This document shows, one piece after another, positions 24,760 through 37,700 of a DNA stretch of 64,000 nt (the stretch's first letter is position 1; every line of letters begins with the position of its first letter). The position numbers were made by a program, and so were the translations under genes. Below the pieces are notes generated by a model. That model saw only the letters and a program-made list of their open reading frames with translations, searched no databases and was not told the origin of the DNA. Source of the stretch: Antedon mediterranea (Eukaryota > Echinodermata > Crinoidea > Comatulida > Antedonidae); NCBI RefSeq assembly GCF_964355755.1, contig NC_092674.1:22222001-22286000 (forward strand), read 5' to 3'.

Positions 24760-24835
24760 CGGTCGGTTGGTCGGTCAGTAAACGCTAACTTGAGCACGCG
24801 ACTGCAGCCATCTATATGGCCTTGTTTTTTCACAA
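24760..24835 (+). repeat. GGTC-microsatellite dispersed repeat, copy 2
   Basis: GGTCGGTTGGTCGGTCAGTA, then AACGCTAACTTGAGCACGCG, ACTGCAGCC and ATATGGCCTTGTTTTT. Confidence 0.6.
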
Positions 24836-26950
24836 TGTATTTATTTATTAGTTTCGTCTCCTAATTATAGTGCATCACATTTGAAATAACGCGCATCTCA
24901 TCTCTAACTTGTCAAATTGTCTTCTCAATTTCAATATGTTTTGGCAATTATCTTCCGAAATGTTCATCTTTATGGTTTATTTCGATTGTGGGTCTCATAA
25001 TTCTACCTATGTCACACTGATACTGTATATTGTAGTATGCAGCGTTTTCGACATGACTTTTGTCATATTCCATTACAGCGTGTACTCTCTTTGTCGATTT
25101 TCACCCAAATTATAATATCCTCTTTCACGTTTTTGTTTTTGTTTTTAGGGCCTATATTTCCTACTGACTAAAATCAATCAGAAATATCACCATAATTCGA
25201 GTGAAAAATATTTAGTTAGTTAGCTAGTTATATACATACCTTTAATTGTGTTTTTGTTAACGTGTGTATGACTTTGATACATCATTCATAGTTAAATGCG
25301 TAAGAATATCAAGTTATATAATTCGATTCGTCAAATAAAAAAATACACTTCACCTTAGAACTAGTTTTTTCAGCGCTTTTTTATGAAGTATAGGCCTAGT
25401 AGTAATAATTAGAAAATTAGAAAAGCTGTAATTACTTTTTTGGTTGAACGGTAATGTTTTTAATTAACAAAAATGAAGGATTTATTCAGACTAAAATGAG
25501 TGGACCATATACCTTAATTAGAGTGATATTATCTCACAAAATTGTTCATGAATCTAGGAGGCCATAGAAACTGTAAGTATTCATCCGCGTCTGTTCTGTC
25601 CATGAATTCTTGGGAATGATTATTGTATTAAAGATCTTATTTTATGAATAATATAAGTACTTTTTTATGATTATTCTGTCTACTATTATCGTATTTAGAC
25701 AGAAACATTGACATATCTACCGAAATAAAGTTAAAACATAAAAAAAGAAACTTAAACCACTCATCGACTGAAATAACATCCCGTCTATGTACGTACTTAT
25801 GTATACCTGTTATTTTACCTTCAGAACAAACATCGTGTTTATCGAACGTCTGCTTTTTTAAATCAGATGTTTTTGTGTATTACTGTCTTCCTTTTACGTC
25901 TTATTATAGCCGGCAAATTGTTTCTTTATATTATGCCTACGTCATAAGTAGGAGGAAAGTTTGGTGCGCCCGGATGTAGGCATGCATTTGTTATGATTGT
26001 GAAAGTCGGTAATTAGATCGTATATTCGTTTAAAGTTGTTTGTTGTCAGGTAAATACATTTTTATTGCAGTAATAAATAAATATTCTACACTTTTAACAG
26101 TATTGTTTTTTGTTTTTTTATTGTGGTCGATTTTTGTTATTTATTTTTTATTTCTTACAATGGGGGCACCATGACTTTTCGACTCCTGTCTATCAAACTC
26201 GAAGGTGTAGTATGATGTGTAATGAACTACGGCTACTGAACAACCCGGTATATTTTGATAACTCTCTACTATTGATCTATTAGCTTGGAGGCTGCTGGCT
26301 CTTGGTTCATCTTTTCAGGTACATTTCATTTAACAGCAAAAAAGTGTGTTGTCTATGCATATTTTATGATATCCTCATGCAATGGTTATTGTACGATGTG
26401 TGTTACATTACTTGAGTATTAATTAATAATAACTGGCTTCACGTCAAATACACGTTAACTTCTATTATTTTTGATACTTTGAGTGGTAAACCAGACCTAA
26501 GTCACTTAAGATCGTGTCAGATTTATTAATTATCTCCCATGGTAACCAAGTCCACTTAATTAATGTTTGAGTTTTTTTTTCTAATAATTAATTCTAACGC
26601 ATGCGTTATTGATATTTCTTTATTTTAACAATGGATTGAACAATAACAACCTTGTAGAATTAGTAAGTCTTGTCGATTCTGTTTAATTTCATTGCTGCAG
26701 GTTTATTCCAATCACGTACTCTATCCCACACAAATAAGATATTACATTCATATCTTACACACAACATGCCATAAGTTAGTGATAATATTAACACTAAAAC
26801 TTTCAGCAGATTAACCTCAGTACCAAGTCTACTTGCTGCATATTAGGTGTTTATAATTCGTGAGAATACTAATATTATTCTAAAATATTCAGATAACATA
26901 AACAACGTATTTTCTGATTTAATGTGAAGGGTTATTCGGATCCAGCAAAT

Positions 26951-27069
26951 TAAAGCTTTGTCAACACTATAAAATGTGCCCATATATGGAAAAGATGACG
27001 TCATATAAATAACATATTTTGGTACATCACACATGTGTCCAACTACAGTAGTTTGTAGACAGAGCTTAA
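26951..27069. mobile_element. MITE family A copy with TTAA flanks
   Basis: The element reads from AGCTTTGTCAACACTAT to GTTTGTAGACAGAGC and is bordered by TTAA on both sides (26950-26953 and 27066-27069). This is the best evidence that the family inserts at TTAA, as piggyBac- and Kolobok-type transposons do. The interior is shortened and diverged. Confidence 0.7.
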
Positions 27070-28773
27070 AGCGGCTATCACATTTTGTTATTACACTCGT
27101 GTATCCCCATGCATTATAAGACAAGGGACATTGATGAGTGGAGTGGATAGAAAATGTTCATAAGATGTACTGTACGTGGCTATTTAACAAGGCATTACAA
27201 AACATTAAATATCATTTTTCAAACACAATTACTAGTGTGAAGTCTGGGAATTATGCGCATACAAAATTATATACGGCGCTCGGAGAATGTGGCCTGGGAA
27301 CAGAGTTGTTACACTAGAGGTTGCTTTTCGAAAACGTTCGCGTTGCACAAACACATTTTTTTCGGAAAACATGATCGCACAATGTACCATCTAATCGTAT
27401 GGGTGGATCCACATACTGTAATGCACATGGAACGTAATGTCCAATCAACAAATCCAATGACAACGATACCCTCTAGAGTGTTATTAAGCGAAATAGTTTC
27501 CACAACTGTTGTGCCTACTTTGTTAATCTTGTTATTTTGTCCGAACAAGAAGTTGATCTTTTTTTCTTGACGAAGCGTTATTTTTAGTTATTTACATTGA
27601 AAAATTACCAGCTGTTATCACAGCAAGTAATATTGTAAATACAAACATAATTCAGCAATTCATCATTTCAAAAAGGTATTACCAAAAATAGACATTGAAG
27701 ATTCAAATAGCTTCTTTAAAAATCTGTGGGAACTGATATGACGTCATTTAATCTAACAACGTCCGTCATATTTTGTTACAATGTCACATAGATTAAACTA
27801 TTAAAACAGTTTACATACAATATAATGAATTGAACGGTTTTTTTTCTCATAAAGAGCTTTGATAACATTATACATAATTACAATGATGTGAATTGTTATG
27901 TTTAGAAAATGGCCGTAGTTAAACCCTTGTATAGACCACTGAAGGCAATATTTAGATTACCTCTGCAAGAACATAATCAATACGATTTGCAGTGGAAATT
28001 ACTTTATTTAATTTATTTTTGTAGTTCTTAGTTATAATAATGTAAATGTTATTATAGTAATGTAGTTCTGGAGAATTTTTCAAAAAGCCTCTTGAAATAG
28101 AAATGCAGAATAAATGCAAAACAATTCCATAAATCCTCGTTTTTCAATCTTATTTTACATCGTTTAAAGGTATTGTTCCCATGAAAGGGGTTGTTTGGGT
28201 TGTATTGACCCGTTTATTTGTCTTTTTATAAGTGAAAATAGTTGGGTTTTTTCTACGTAAGTGATTAACTTTATTAAAACTGTAAAATAGCTTACTCAAA
28301 GTCTTTTTTATTAATCTTCATTTTTTGGGGGGACAATGCATCTTTTAGGTATAACTGTTGAAGTTATTGAATCGTTACGACTACTCATTAAAGAAATAGC
28401 GATTAGACGGAACCTGTGCAGTCCCAATTAATTGTTTAGGAAAGGAACTGTTAAATCGAATCACATTATGCTTCAATACCTCACTCAAAGCTGAATACAG
28501 TAAATGCAAGTTGACAACTTAAGAAATCATTTTTATAAGAAAGACATATTATAAATAATTTCCTTATTTCGCTTCATTAGTGTTTGTTCCCAAACAGATC
28601 AATATTAGTTTTAGATTGAGAGAAATAAAATTTAATGTAGTAATTATAAAATATTTTAAATCTCATTAGCAGATTTCATTTTGTAACAGTGCTCGGTAAT
28701 GATGTTCTGTTATAAAATGTGTATTATGTGTTGCCATGGTTATAAAGAAATGGCGATTTGTGTTTAGTTCTCC

Positions 28774-28903
28774 AAATCTCTGTCTACACTATCAAACTTT
28801 ATGGCCATATGGATATGATGATGTTATATCATTACCATATTTAGGCAAATTACTACCATATTTAGGCACATCGAACTAGTTTGATTGTTTAAACAGAGAC
28901 CTG
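28774..28903. mobile_element. MITE family A copy
   Basis: Left end CTCTGTCTACACTATCAAAC and right end GTTTGATTGTTTAAACAGAG form inverted repeats. The interior has CATTACCATATTTAGGCA and a second, nearly repeated ACTACCATATTTAGGCAC. Confidence 0.75.
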
Positions 28904-30706
28904 GATTGATGAAGCAAAGTGAATTTGATATCATATCCATGCCATTTCAATCTTAAAAGTAATCATAATAAATAAACTGTCTTCTGAACTATCCTTTTAA
29001 AATTCAGTTATATTTAAGACAGATACACTTAAAACAATGTCCGAGTGATTCTAAACATAATACATATATTATTATTTCTATTTCGTCAGTGTATAATATC
29101 CGTTTTGAACGTGTAAAGTATACAGTTTCGCGTATAATTACCAACAATAAGTTGTAGGAAATCCAGATGTAATTCTTAAAATGGAAAAAGTGTATGCAGA
29201 CCAGAGATTCCGAAATAAAAGATTGAATGAATGAATGAATTATACGTTTCCGTTCCTGATTTTCATAAGAGAATTAAGGAAGATTGGAGACTCCATTACA
29301 GTGTGTTGTACTAAGCGAATTTATCCGCGCGAATTGAACATTATTCATTCATTCATTTATTTGGTCAAAATCAACATACAATACATGATTACATAACAAT
29401 GTTATAATACAGAAAGTTAAAACTTGAGACTCACAATTAAAAAGAAAGAAAAAATGTTATAAACAATCTAAAACAATGCAAATGTCTAATATGATGGTAA
29501 AAAATGGCTTAAAAAAACAGCATTAAAACAGAATACCGTTCAGTCATAAAAATACAAGTTATTAAAAAGACAATAGAATATTAAAAAGCGTTTAGTTAAA
29601 AAGTAAGCAGCAGAATAAAGTTATGAACATTAAGAATAAAACAGTTAAGTTTATTTTGACCAGGACAGCTAAAAAAACCAATTACCTAGGTTTATTTCCA
29701 TTGGGGTCCTTTATTTCCGTTGGGGTCCTGTATTGTGTTTGATTTGCTACGTATTTTTCTTTACATTACAACCAGTGGATGAAAACCAGGCTTTATTCCA
29801 ATTTGATCATAAATTGTGATTTGTTTTATGATTCTAAATAGCTCGTACGTTCTTTTGCATAGGCCTACAGAAACGTGTTTTAAATAATAGTCATGCATTT
29901 GTTATGAGTAGATTTCTCATCCCATAATGCACTTATTACGTGATTTTTACGATTGTGACCAGTTGAAGACGCTGGACAAAATACCGATGAATCAAGGAAA
30001 GTCATTAATTCAAATTCACATTCAAATTAACATTTTTTTCTAGTTAAAAGGATTAAAAATGTCTTATGCATTGTATAATTACTGTATTCATCAACAGAAA
30101 CAGACCATACAGATGTTGCGTTGTGTAATTTTCGAGGTTTCAACCACAATAGGCCAATTACGCCATTCAATTTACGCATTTCGTGACAAATAAGTCACGT
30201 GCTAATTCTATTTTTACAATTTCCAAGTAACGGACGTTTAGAGTACTTAAGAAAATAACTAAGATATCTGCTAGCGATGCTAAGTAGGGGCATCGAATGC
30301 CGAGTAGCTTTTATTGTATGTTATGATATTAGGTATATTTGACAACTAAATATATTAACGGAGGTCTGTGTATAAGGCTACATACATTGATTTTTTCCTT
30401 GGTTTTAGCATGTGTTTTATAATAATAATGAATGTTTATCAGTTGAATAAGGTGAATAGTGTCATGTGTTTCAATAATGACTGTTAAAATAAGACAGCTA
30501 GGCTTTCATGAATAATTAATATTCTCTCTATTCAACGAATAAACACATTCACTACGTGTTTTATTCGTTTCACCACTATAGTTTCATTCATCAGTTGAAA
30601 ATTACTTCCATTTAATGTAATTTGCTTATAAAATTTACATAGAAAGTATGTTTGTTCTAAGATACAAAACCAGATAAATAAAAAAAAAACAATTACGAAG
30701 TATCAC

Positions 30707-31083
30707 ATCACTCTCGTACGGTATAGTGACAAACAATCAAATATGAGAGTTGATGGACCGGTAACGTCTACCGTTACGTAACACCTCAAATACATTATGC
30801 ATGGGATAAGTAGAATCTTGCAATATAGAATTTGTTTTCTTAATTAATCGATTTTCAAAAAAAAAAGTTATAATTTAAACTAAAAGCTGGCATGTGATCA
30901 CTCTCGTACGGTATACTGACAAACAATCAAATATGAGAGTTGATGGACCGGTAACGTCTACCGTTACGTAACACCTCAAATACATTATACATGGGATAAG
31001 TAGAATCTTGCAATATAGAATTTGTTTTCTTAATTAATCGATTTTCAAAAAAAGTTATAATTTAAACTAAAAGCTGGCATGTG
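30707..31083. repeat. Recent 190-bp tandem duplication
   Basis: Unit 1 is 30707-30896 and unit 2 is 30897-31083. They start ATCACTCTCGTACGGTATA(G/C)T and end AAAAGCTGGCATGTG. I see only two substitutions (G/C in GTATAxTGAC and G/A in ATxCATGGG) and a shorter A-run in unit 2. Each unit carries an inverted GACCGGTAACGTCTACCGTTACG segment. Confidence 0.95.
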
Positions 31084-34000
31084 ATAGAATCATTAAATAG
31101 AACGTTTACCGTGCAATATAACTAATAACTAACAACACGTGACACGAAATTAACCAACAAATGACAAGTATACTCTCAGACGTTGAATCTTTATTCTAAA
31201 ACAATATCATGGAATATGTAAGGTGATGTTTAGCACGATGTGTTGCTTTTGTTATGTATCAACATTTCCATTGCTTTTCTTTTTGGTATTTCTTGTTTCT
31301 TATCGATTTTTCTGTCTTTTCTGATTGTGTTAACTAGTTGATTATTTTGTAGATAGAATTGTATCTGTTTATTTGAAATGTGCGAGCGTTATAGTTTCTA
31401 ACAAAATTATATGATTTAATTTTTATTTATTTTTTTATTATGCCACCTCATGATAGTTAATATTATTATTAATGTATTTTTATATTTTCGAATATTTCAT
31501 GTCATATTTCTTTCATCAAATAAGTTGACATACCAAAAACACAGCTGAAAGTGATGACAGTTTTTAGAACTTCTGAGAAGAGCAGTTTATCAATATTGAC
31601 TCAAAATTTCCAAAGAAAGAACAGTTGCATTTAATTGCATTTACTTATTGGTCATTTTACACTGTTCAGCGGCCCAGTTTATTTTATTATACCTAGATAT
31701 GTTATAACTTAGTAAGTGTTTGAATAGTAGTATTGCGAATTATACTGTTGATTTTGATGAGAATCTTTGGATTATTGGTATGATGTTGATGGTTGCAGTG
31801 ACGCTGAGGGTTGTAATGGCGATACGGATAGAAAATATGACGATGGTCATGCTATTTTAATCATGATGATCTCTTGACAAAAAAGGTTCTATGTTACGTT
31901 TTGTTAATCGTACATACCGTCCATGTAGTTTGTAATCTGCCAAGTACAATTCCATTCATTTTGATACCCTGTATTATGGAGCAGCGTGCAATAGCATAAC
32001 ATAACAACCGTACAGACTCTCTTTCTCCCCAACTGCAGGTAGTATAATAGGCCTAGATTATATTATGTTTGGGAGAATAGATACCCGTGTCTTTATTTAG
32101 TTGATATTTTAATAATAGTATGATGGAGTAATACGTATGGGAAGGTTCGATGCGTTCTGTGTGTACAACCAAACACAAAGCCTACGTATTACTATGATAA
32201 TAATGCTGTCAAAATTCATCGGCATATAATATATTTTCCAATTTAGTTTACGAGATTAACCTGCTAAAAAAGGTACTTAACTTTAGTAATATCTAGAAAC
32301 CTATACGCTATTCATTTAACAGCTTAGGAATAAAAATGATTTTATAGGCCTACACAAAGTTAAAAACTCCTACTGAACATACATATGCAGTATTCATTTA
32401 TTTGACAGAAACGTAATTGAGTATGCAGGTAGTTATCCATTTGGTAGACAATCTGAGAAATCACTGCATGATGTCCACTAAGCCATTCATGTTTTACTTC
32501 CACCGTTTTTAAATGATCGTCCAGAATTGTTTGGAGTTCGTATGTATATACTTAAAACATGCCTATTTTCATAAAAATCAATATATTGGTGACGTCGCAA
32601 ATATTTTATGTTGAGTTATTTTTGTCTTTAATGCATCAAAATAATCAATATCACGCCTTTTGCTCTCTGTTTTTTTCAGTTGAGTTTCCAATTGGCTTCG
32701 TTTGTGTTTTCTGTAGATAACCCATACAGTGCAGCTAGGGCTGCTTATTTGACAGGAATCAAAGTAAGAAAGTAATATAAGCATCCACATTTCACATGCG
32801 TATTGCTGCATCTGACCGTTGACATGTATCTTATTTTATGTTGATGGATTCCATATTATATTGTGTTTTGCGTTTTAATTTATCGTTGAACATTGTCTAT
32901 TTTAATTATATTTATTCCAAACTATAGGCTATCGTATTAACAGTATAGTTGGCTGGCGTTATTGTTGAAAAACTGAATAAGAAATGTAATCACTGAAGAA
33001 TTATCGATTGATGCATTTTATACTCTATAATCATCCTAACTTTATTCATTGATAGATAATATACTGTATTTGATATACAACATTGATACTAAGTTTCCAG
33101 TTTCTAATTAGTTCTGGCATAATATTATACCTGTATGATAACTTAAAATTATAGATGTCATTTACAAGTTAATTCAACCATGATTCAACCACGGGTTCAA
33201 ATAGTGACGACTTGTTTGATGAATTAACAGGCATACAATTTAATCCGCCCGGTGATAATACTGAACATTAATTTAGAGACAATACAGATGTGGAAATCTG
33301 TGAAAATGAGACATTACATACTACTGTACATCACTCAGAGAATTCCCCCAAAAGTATTTAAAAAAATTATTTCATTATTACACACATTACAGATGTGTAC
33401 CATTATTTCAGTGTACATTTTAGGGTATTTAATGTGTGTCGCCACATGCTTGCGATTAGGCCTACTATAGGCTTATTGATACGTTCTTCTATGAGATTTC
33501 ATTAAGATGGTTTTAATATTTAATTGTGTGGTCGTTTCCAGGACGTAATACATCTTTGATATAATCACCACTTGCCCATTTTGCTATATTACAATGTTAG
33601 ATTTATTACTTTGTTATTAAAGACACAGACGCCTTGTTTTTATAATGACGGTGTAAGATTAATGGGTAAACCGGATCGTCATTACGCTTAAAGTAGAGCG
33701 TCAGTAGTCAGTGATGTAAATACGATCGTTTACATAGTCTCTATTCTCACTTAAAAGTAAAATGAATTGAAATTTACCTCTAGTTTATAGGATTGTTCAA
33801 ACTAAAGGTAAACGCATTTTTTGTCGTCCTTACGCTTAAACTGAATGAAATTCGGATAGCAGGCCATTTACAGACCCACGGCAGCCTACCCAGATCAGCA
33901 CAGTGGGAGACGATCTACTACTACTACCTACTCTTGTCGAAAGTTCTCTCTAGTTTTCCATTCACGTATTGCTTTTTAGTCAGTCTGAGATAGTTTTATG

Positions 34001-34686
34001 TAAAATAGAATGCAAAATACCAAAAATACATTATTGCAATAGTGTAAGTAAATGAATCAATTATTTTCCAGGGCCTGGTTATCTTTAGAGCAGGTTTCAC
34101 ACTCAGACTTTGCGCTTAACGCTTGACTATACAAAACACATCACACATTGATCCAGGCATTCAAAATATATCATGACGTAATTCTTTGGATATTGTTTTT
34201 CTCCAATATCGATATTAGTGAATAAAAGATAATTACGAAGGAAGTGTTCTGAGTGAAGTTTAATTAGACGTATGCTAATGCAAGATTAATAATACCAAAT
34301 CTTCGCGTGTGTTAATAACGACACGCGATATGTTCTAGGGCTTCAATTGATGTACAAACTAGAGCAGATCCCATAACTCACAGATGATATATTATAAAAA
34401 ATGAAATCATGATCTTAAACAACCAGGTAGCTTACAGTAAAATATGTACTTTTTCACGTCATGGCAAATATGTCTGAAGACCGAACTCAGTATTTAATTT
34501 TCTTGTTGTTTTTTTGTGGCAAACTTCCCCAGATACGTTTTAAATATTTTTAATTAATTTTGTGATAATAATCAAACAATTCCCAGAAAATCCATTCTCC
34601 ATTATACAATGATATTTCCCATGTCATTTTTTTGATAGTGTCCTACTATACTAAAAGAGAATGTCCGAAATATCTGATATTATAAT

Positions 34687-34700
34687 ATTTTATTTTCCAG
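34687..34700 (+). promoter_or_regulatory. 3' splice site just upstream of the secreted-protein ATG
   Basis: ATTTTATTTTCCAG followed by 26 nt of leader and the ATG at 34727. It suggests that the exon listed as first coding exon is preceded by a spliced, untranslated exon further upstream. Confidence 0.55.
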
Positions 34701-34726
34701 GTTTGGTCGTGTAGAACTTTATCACT

Positions 34727-37700
34727 ATGGAGTTGACAATGACTAGGCTGCTTCTCGTGACCATCGTCGGCGCAATTTTACCCGTTTCTATGGTATCCGC
34801 TGGTCCATGGCGCGCTCGAGCAAACAAAAAAGCCGATTTACAAGATGCATTAGATTTTCTAAAGAAACATCTAAGTGACAAAGGCATCGACCTTCCATCA
34901 TTGCCTGGATCCAGAATGGCATCCGAAGGCTTTCCCTCAAGAACAATGGGAGGTTATCCAAAAGCTGAAACCATGCCTATTTATGACCCAAGATTTAATT
35001 TTGGAAACCAACGAGAAACTGCAGATATAGAACCGGTAGAGATGATAATGAATGATCAATTAAATTCTGACGATGAGGTATCTGATCTTGAATCTGCTGA
35101 TCTTGATCTGGAAGATTCAATCTCTTCTGAAGGCGAGTTAGTAGATGATATAATTGCCGATATCATTACTAAAGAAATCATAGACGACATAGATAATGCA
35201 CTAACTAATGATGGTAAGGGATTGACCTTCGATTGTTTATTCTCTGTGGCACTTTTTACTCTTATCACTTTATTTCAAACAAACAAACCACCATACAGTT
35301 TGTAGCATGTGTACCCTAAATTGCAGTTATATCCCATTTATACTAAGACGAACATTAGATAAAATGTTTTCATCCTAGAATTATTTATTAATTAATTCAT
35401 TTATGCTGCCTTTGATGAGAATTACTAATTTCACAAGTCCAATCAAATGACGTCATGATTAGTAAGAACAATAATACCGTGACGATACTCGGACTTTATT
35501 GATCTTATTGATTATGATGTCATCTCATTGGATGTTAACACATATCATTTTTATAAAAACAGAATAAATGGTTATCCTATTATGAAACCTGATCTAATAT
35601 CTTTTGGTTTATGCAAGAAATGTATGTTTATCTATTTATTGTCGATATCTTTCTAGTATAAATGATGGGCATGTACCGTAACCATTTGCTAAAGTCGATT
35701 CTCTGTACTGTTTCTATAATCATGTGCACATTTTTCTAAAAACAAGGCTTACATAAAATATAAGGAGTACATATAACGCTTGTAGCATATAAGCCATAAG
35801 GCTAACCTAATCGTGAACGTAATACATATCATTTACAGAATTCGCCTAGTTACTGGACATACACAGTAATGTCATGTATAGGAAAACAAGGTGCTTTTCA
35901 ACCCAATTCCAACTGCCCATCCATGTCATATTATCTTACAAGTCAGAGTGCCAGCAAGTGTAAATTTAATAATGTTTACGTTCGGGCAATCCCATAATGC
36001 ACATAATTTAATCAAAATTGTCTATAGTGTTGAGATCTACTAAAAACTCGTTATTAAGCTCATATAGCAGGCAGTGTAAATAGAAGTCTGTAATAACGTA
36101 AACTGAATTTAATATACAACTTTCTTAAGATCTTTTTATGAGATGTTTTTATTGAGTAATAAACATTGAATTGTAAAATCGAGTTATTGTATTGCACATA
36201 GCAATAACAACATTTATTTTCGTTTGTTATTATGTGCATGATATTTTAACAAAAGAACATCGTACACATACTATTCTATGTAGATGCTTCTGTTTTTTTA
36301 AAGTGACAATATGTGATAAATAGTAATTATCATGTTTTACTTAGGTATACTGCCATACAATAAAATACATCTTTTTTGTTTAGTTATTTGTAATTGTTAC
36401 AAAAGAGAAAAATATTGGGTGTTATACCCTTAAATATTTTGATTATATATTATAATATTCAAGATTTTTACAAATAGTGTTAACGTTTCTGTTAATTCAA
36501 TCATTTCCTTACTTTATAGATGAAACTGATAATATAAACAATTATTACACTGAAGATGAAAGTCCTACCGTTTCATTTGACTACAATGAAGAGATGGAAA
36601 ATTATGAACGTTTCTTGGAACAACAAATGGAAAACAAAGAAGAGACACCAATCGGTAAGCAAAGGAACGGAATACCTCTTAGGCCCGAGACACCAATCGG
36701 TAAGCAAATAAACAGAATACATTTTAGGCCTACGAATAGTGTCTGATTCGACCATAAGTTAAAATGTTTATAGTTATAGTAAACATTTTCAGCTCTATAA
36801 ATAATAATTATTCGATGGACAGCTTTAACAGCTATTTAGAATATAGTTTAATCTTCATTTTCATGTTTTTGGGCGAGAATAGGCTACATCTTTAAGGTGT
36901 AACTCGTTTGTCACTACTCTGAAAATTGGTCTTCAAGTTTAGTTGGGTTGAAACATATTTGGTCATCTTTGCTTTTTGTTTCATCTAAATATTCTTCGCT
37001 GAAAAAGTTCTTTTTTATTCTGAATCCTTAACAAACTGACTATAAAATCGTGCAATGATATTTCCAATATATAAGATAACAATCAATCTATTGATAGTGG
37101 TAACACGAAAGTTGCTAATTATAACAAGGCAAGATCGACATTACTGAATTTCACTCTTCCCTGTTATAACAACAATAGATATTTATTGAATACATACATA
37201 TCCAAGTCTGTCTCTCAATTAAAACATGTTAGGTCTATTATCGTGAAATAATAATAAAGTGAAATTTTTTCCTGGACTCAGAATACACAATTATTAAAGA
37301 TGAGAATATAATTTAAATTGTTGCCTTAGACATTGATTAAACTTACTTTAGCAAAGGTGACATGAAAAAAGTTTGTGTAAACTTCCCTGAAAAACATTGT
37401 ATTTTGGCTAAGTTCCATATAATAAGGCATATAGGTCCTACATGCCATAATATTATGAATTGTATAGAACAATTTCAGTTTTTCTATCTTTGTAGTTTTT
37501 TTTTAATCGTATTTTATGAAATGTGTTTTTTACTATGCATGTATTGTATGAAACATGGTTCAGTAAATGAACAAAAAGTTAAGGAAAACTAAAAATATGT
37601 ACTTGGCGGATTTTCAAAGAAAAAAGAGATTTTCTCGTAAATATACAAATATATTAAATGATCCACTTTTTAGTTGTATTCATATCATCACAATGTATAG

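Larger units (their letters stand above)
20161..34686. other. 14.5-kb stretch with no supportable coding exon
   Basis: Checked on both strands for exons with splice sites and protein-like composition; none is convincing. It contains a promoter-like island at 22146-22425, MITE family A copies, GGTC-type dispersed repeats, an (AT)n run, LINE-like tails near 29340-29360 (ATTCATTCATTC) and the 190-bp tandem duplication. Part of it could be the first intron of the secreted-protein gene if the 22-kb island is that gene's promoter. Confidence 0.5.

Noticed and set aside
27253-27570. 105-aa + strand frame
   Set aside because: No domain, signal peptide or splice context. An equally long antisense frame overlaps it, as expected by chance.
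35056-35268. - strand frame opposite the secreted-protein first exon
   Set aside because: Antisense shadow of an acidic coding segment: Asp/Glu codons read as Ser/Ile-rich.
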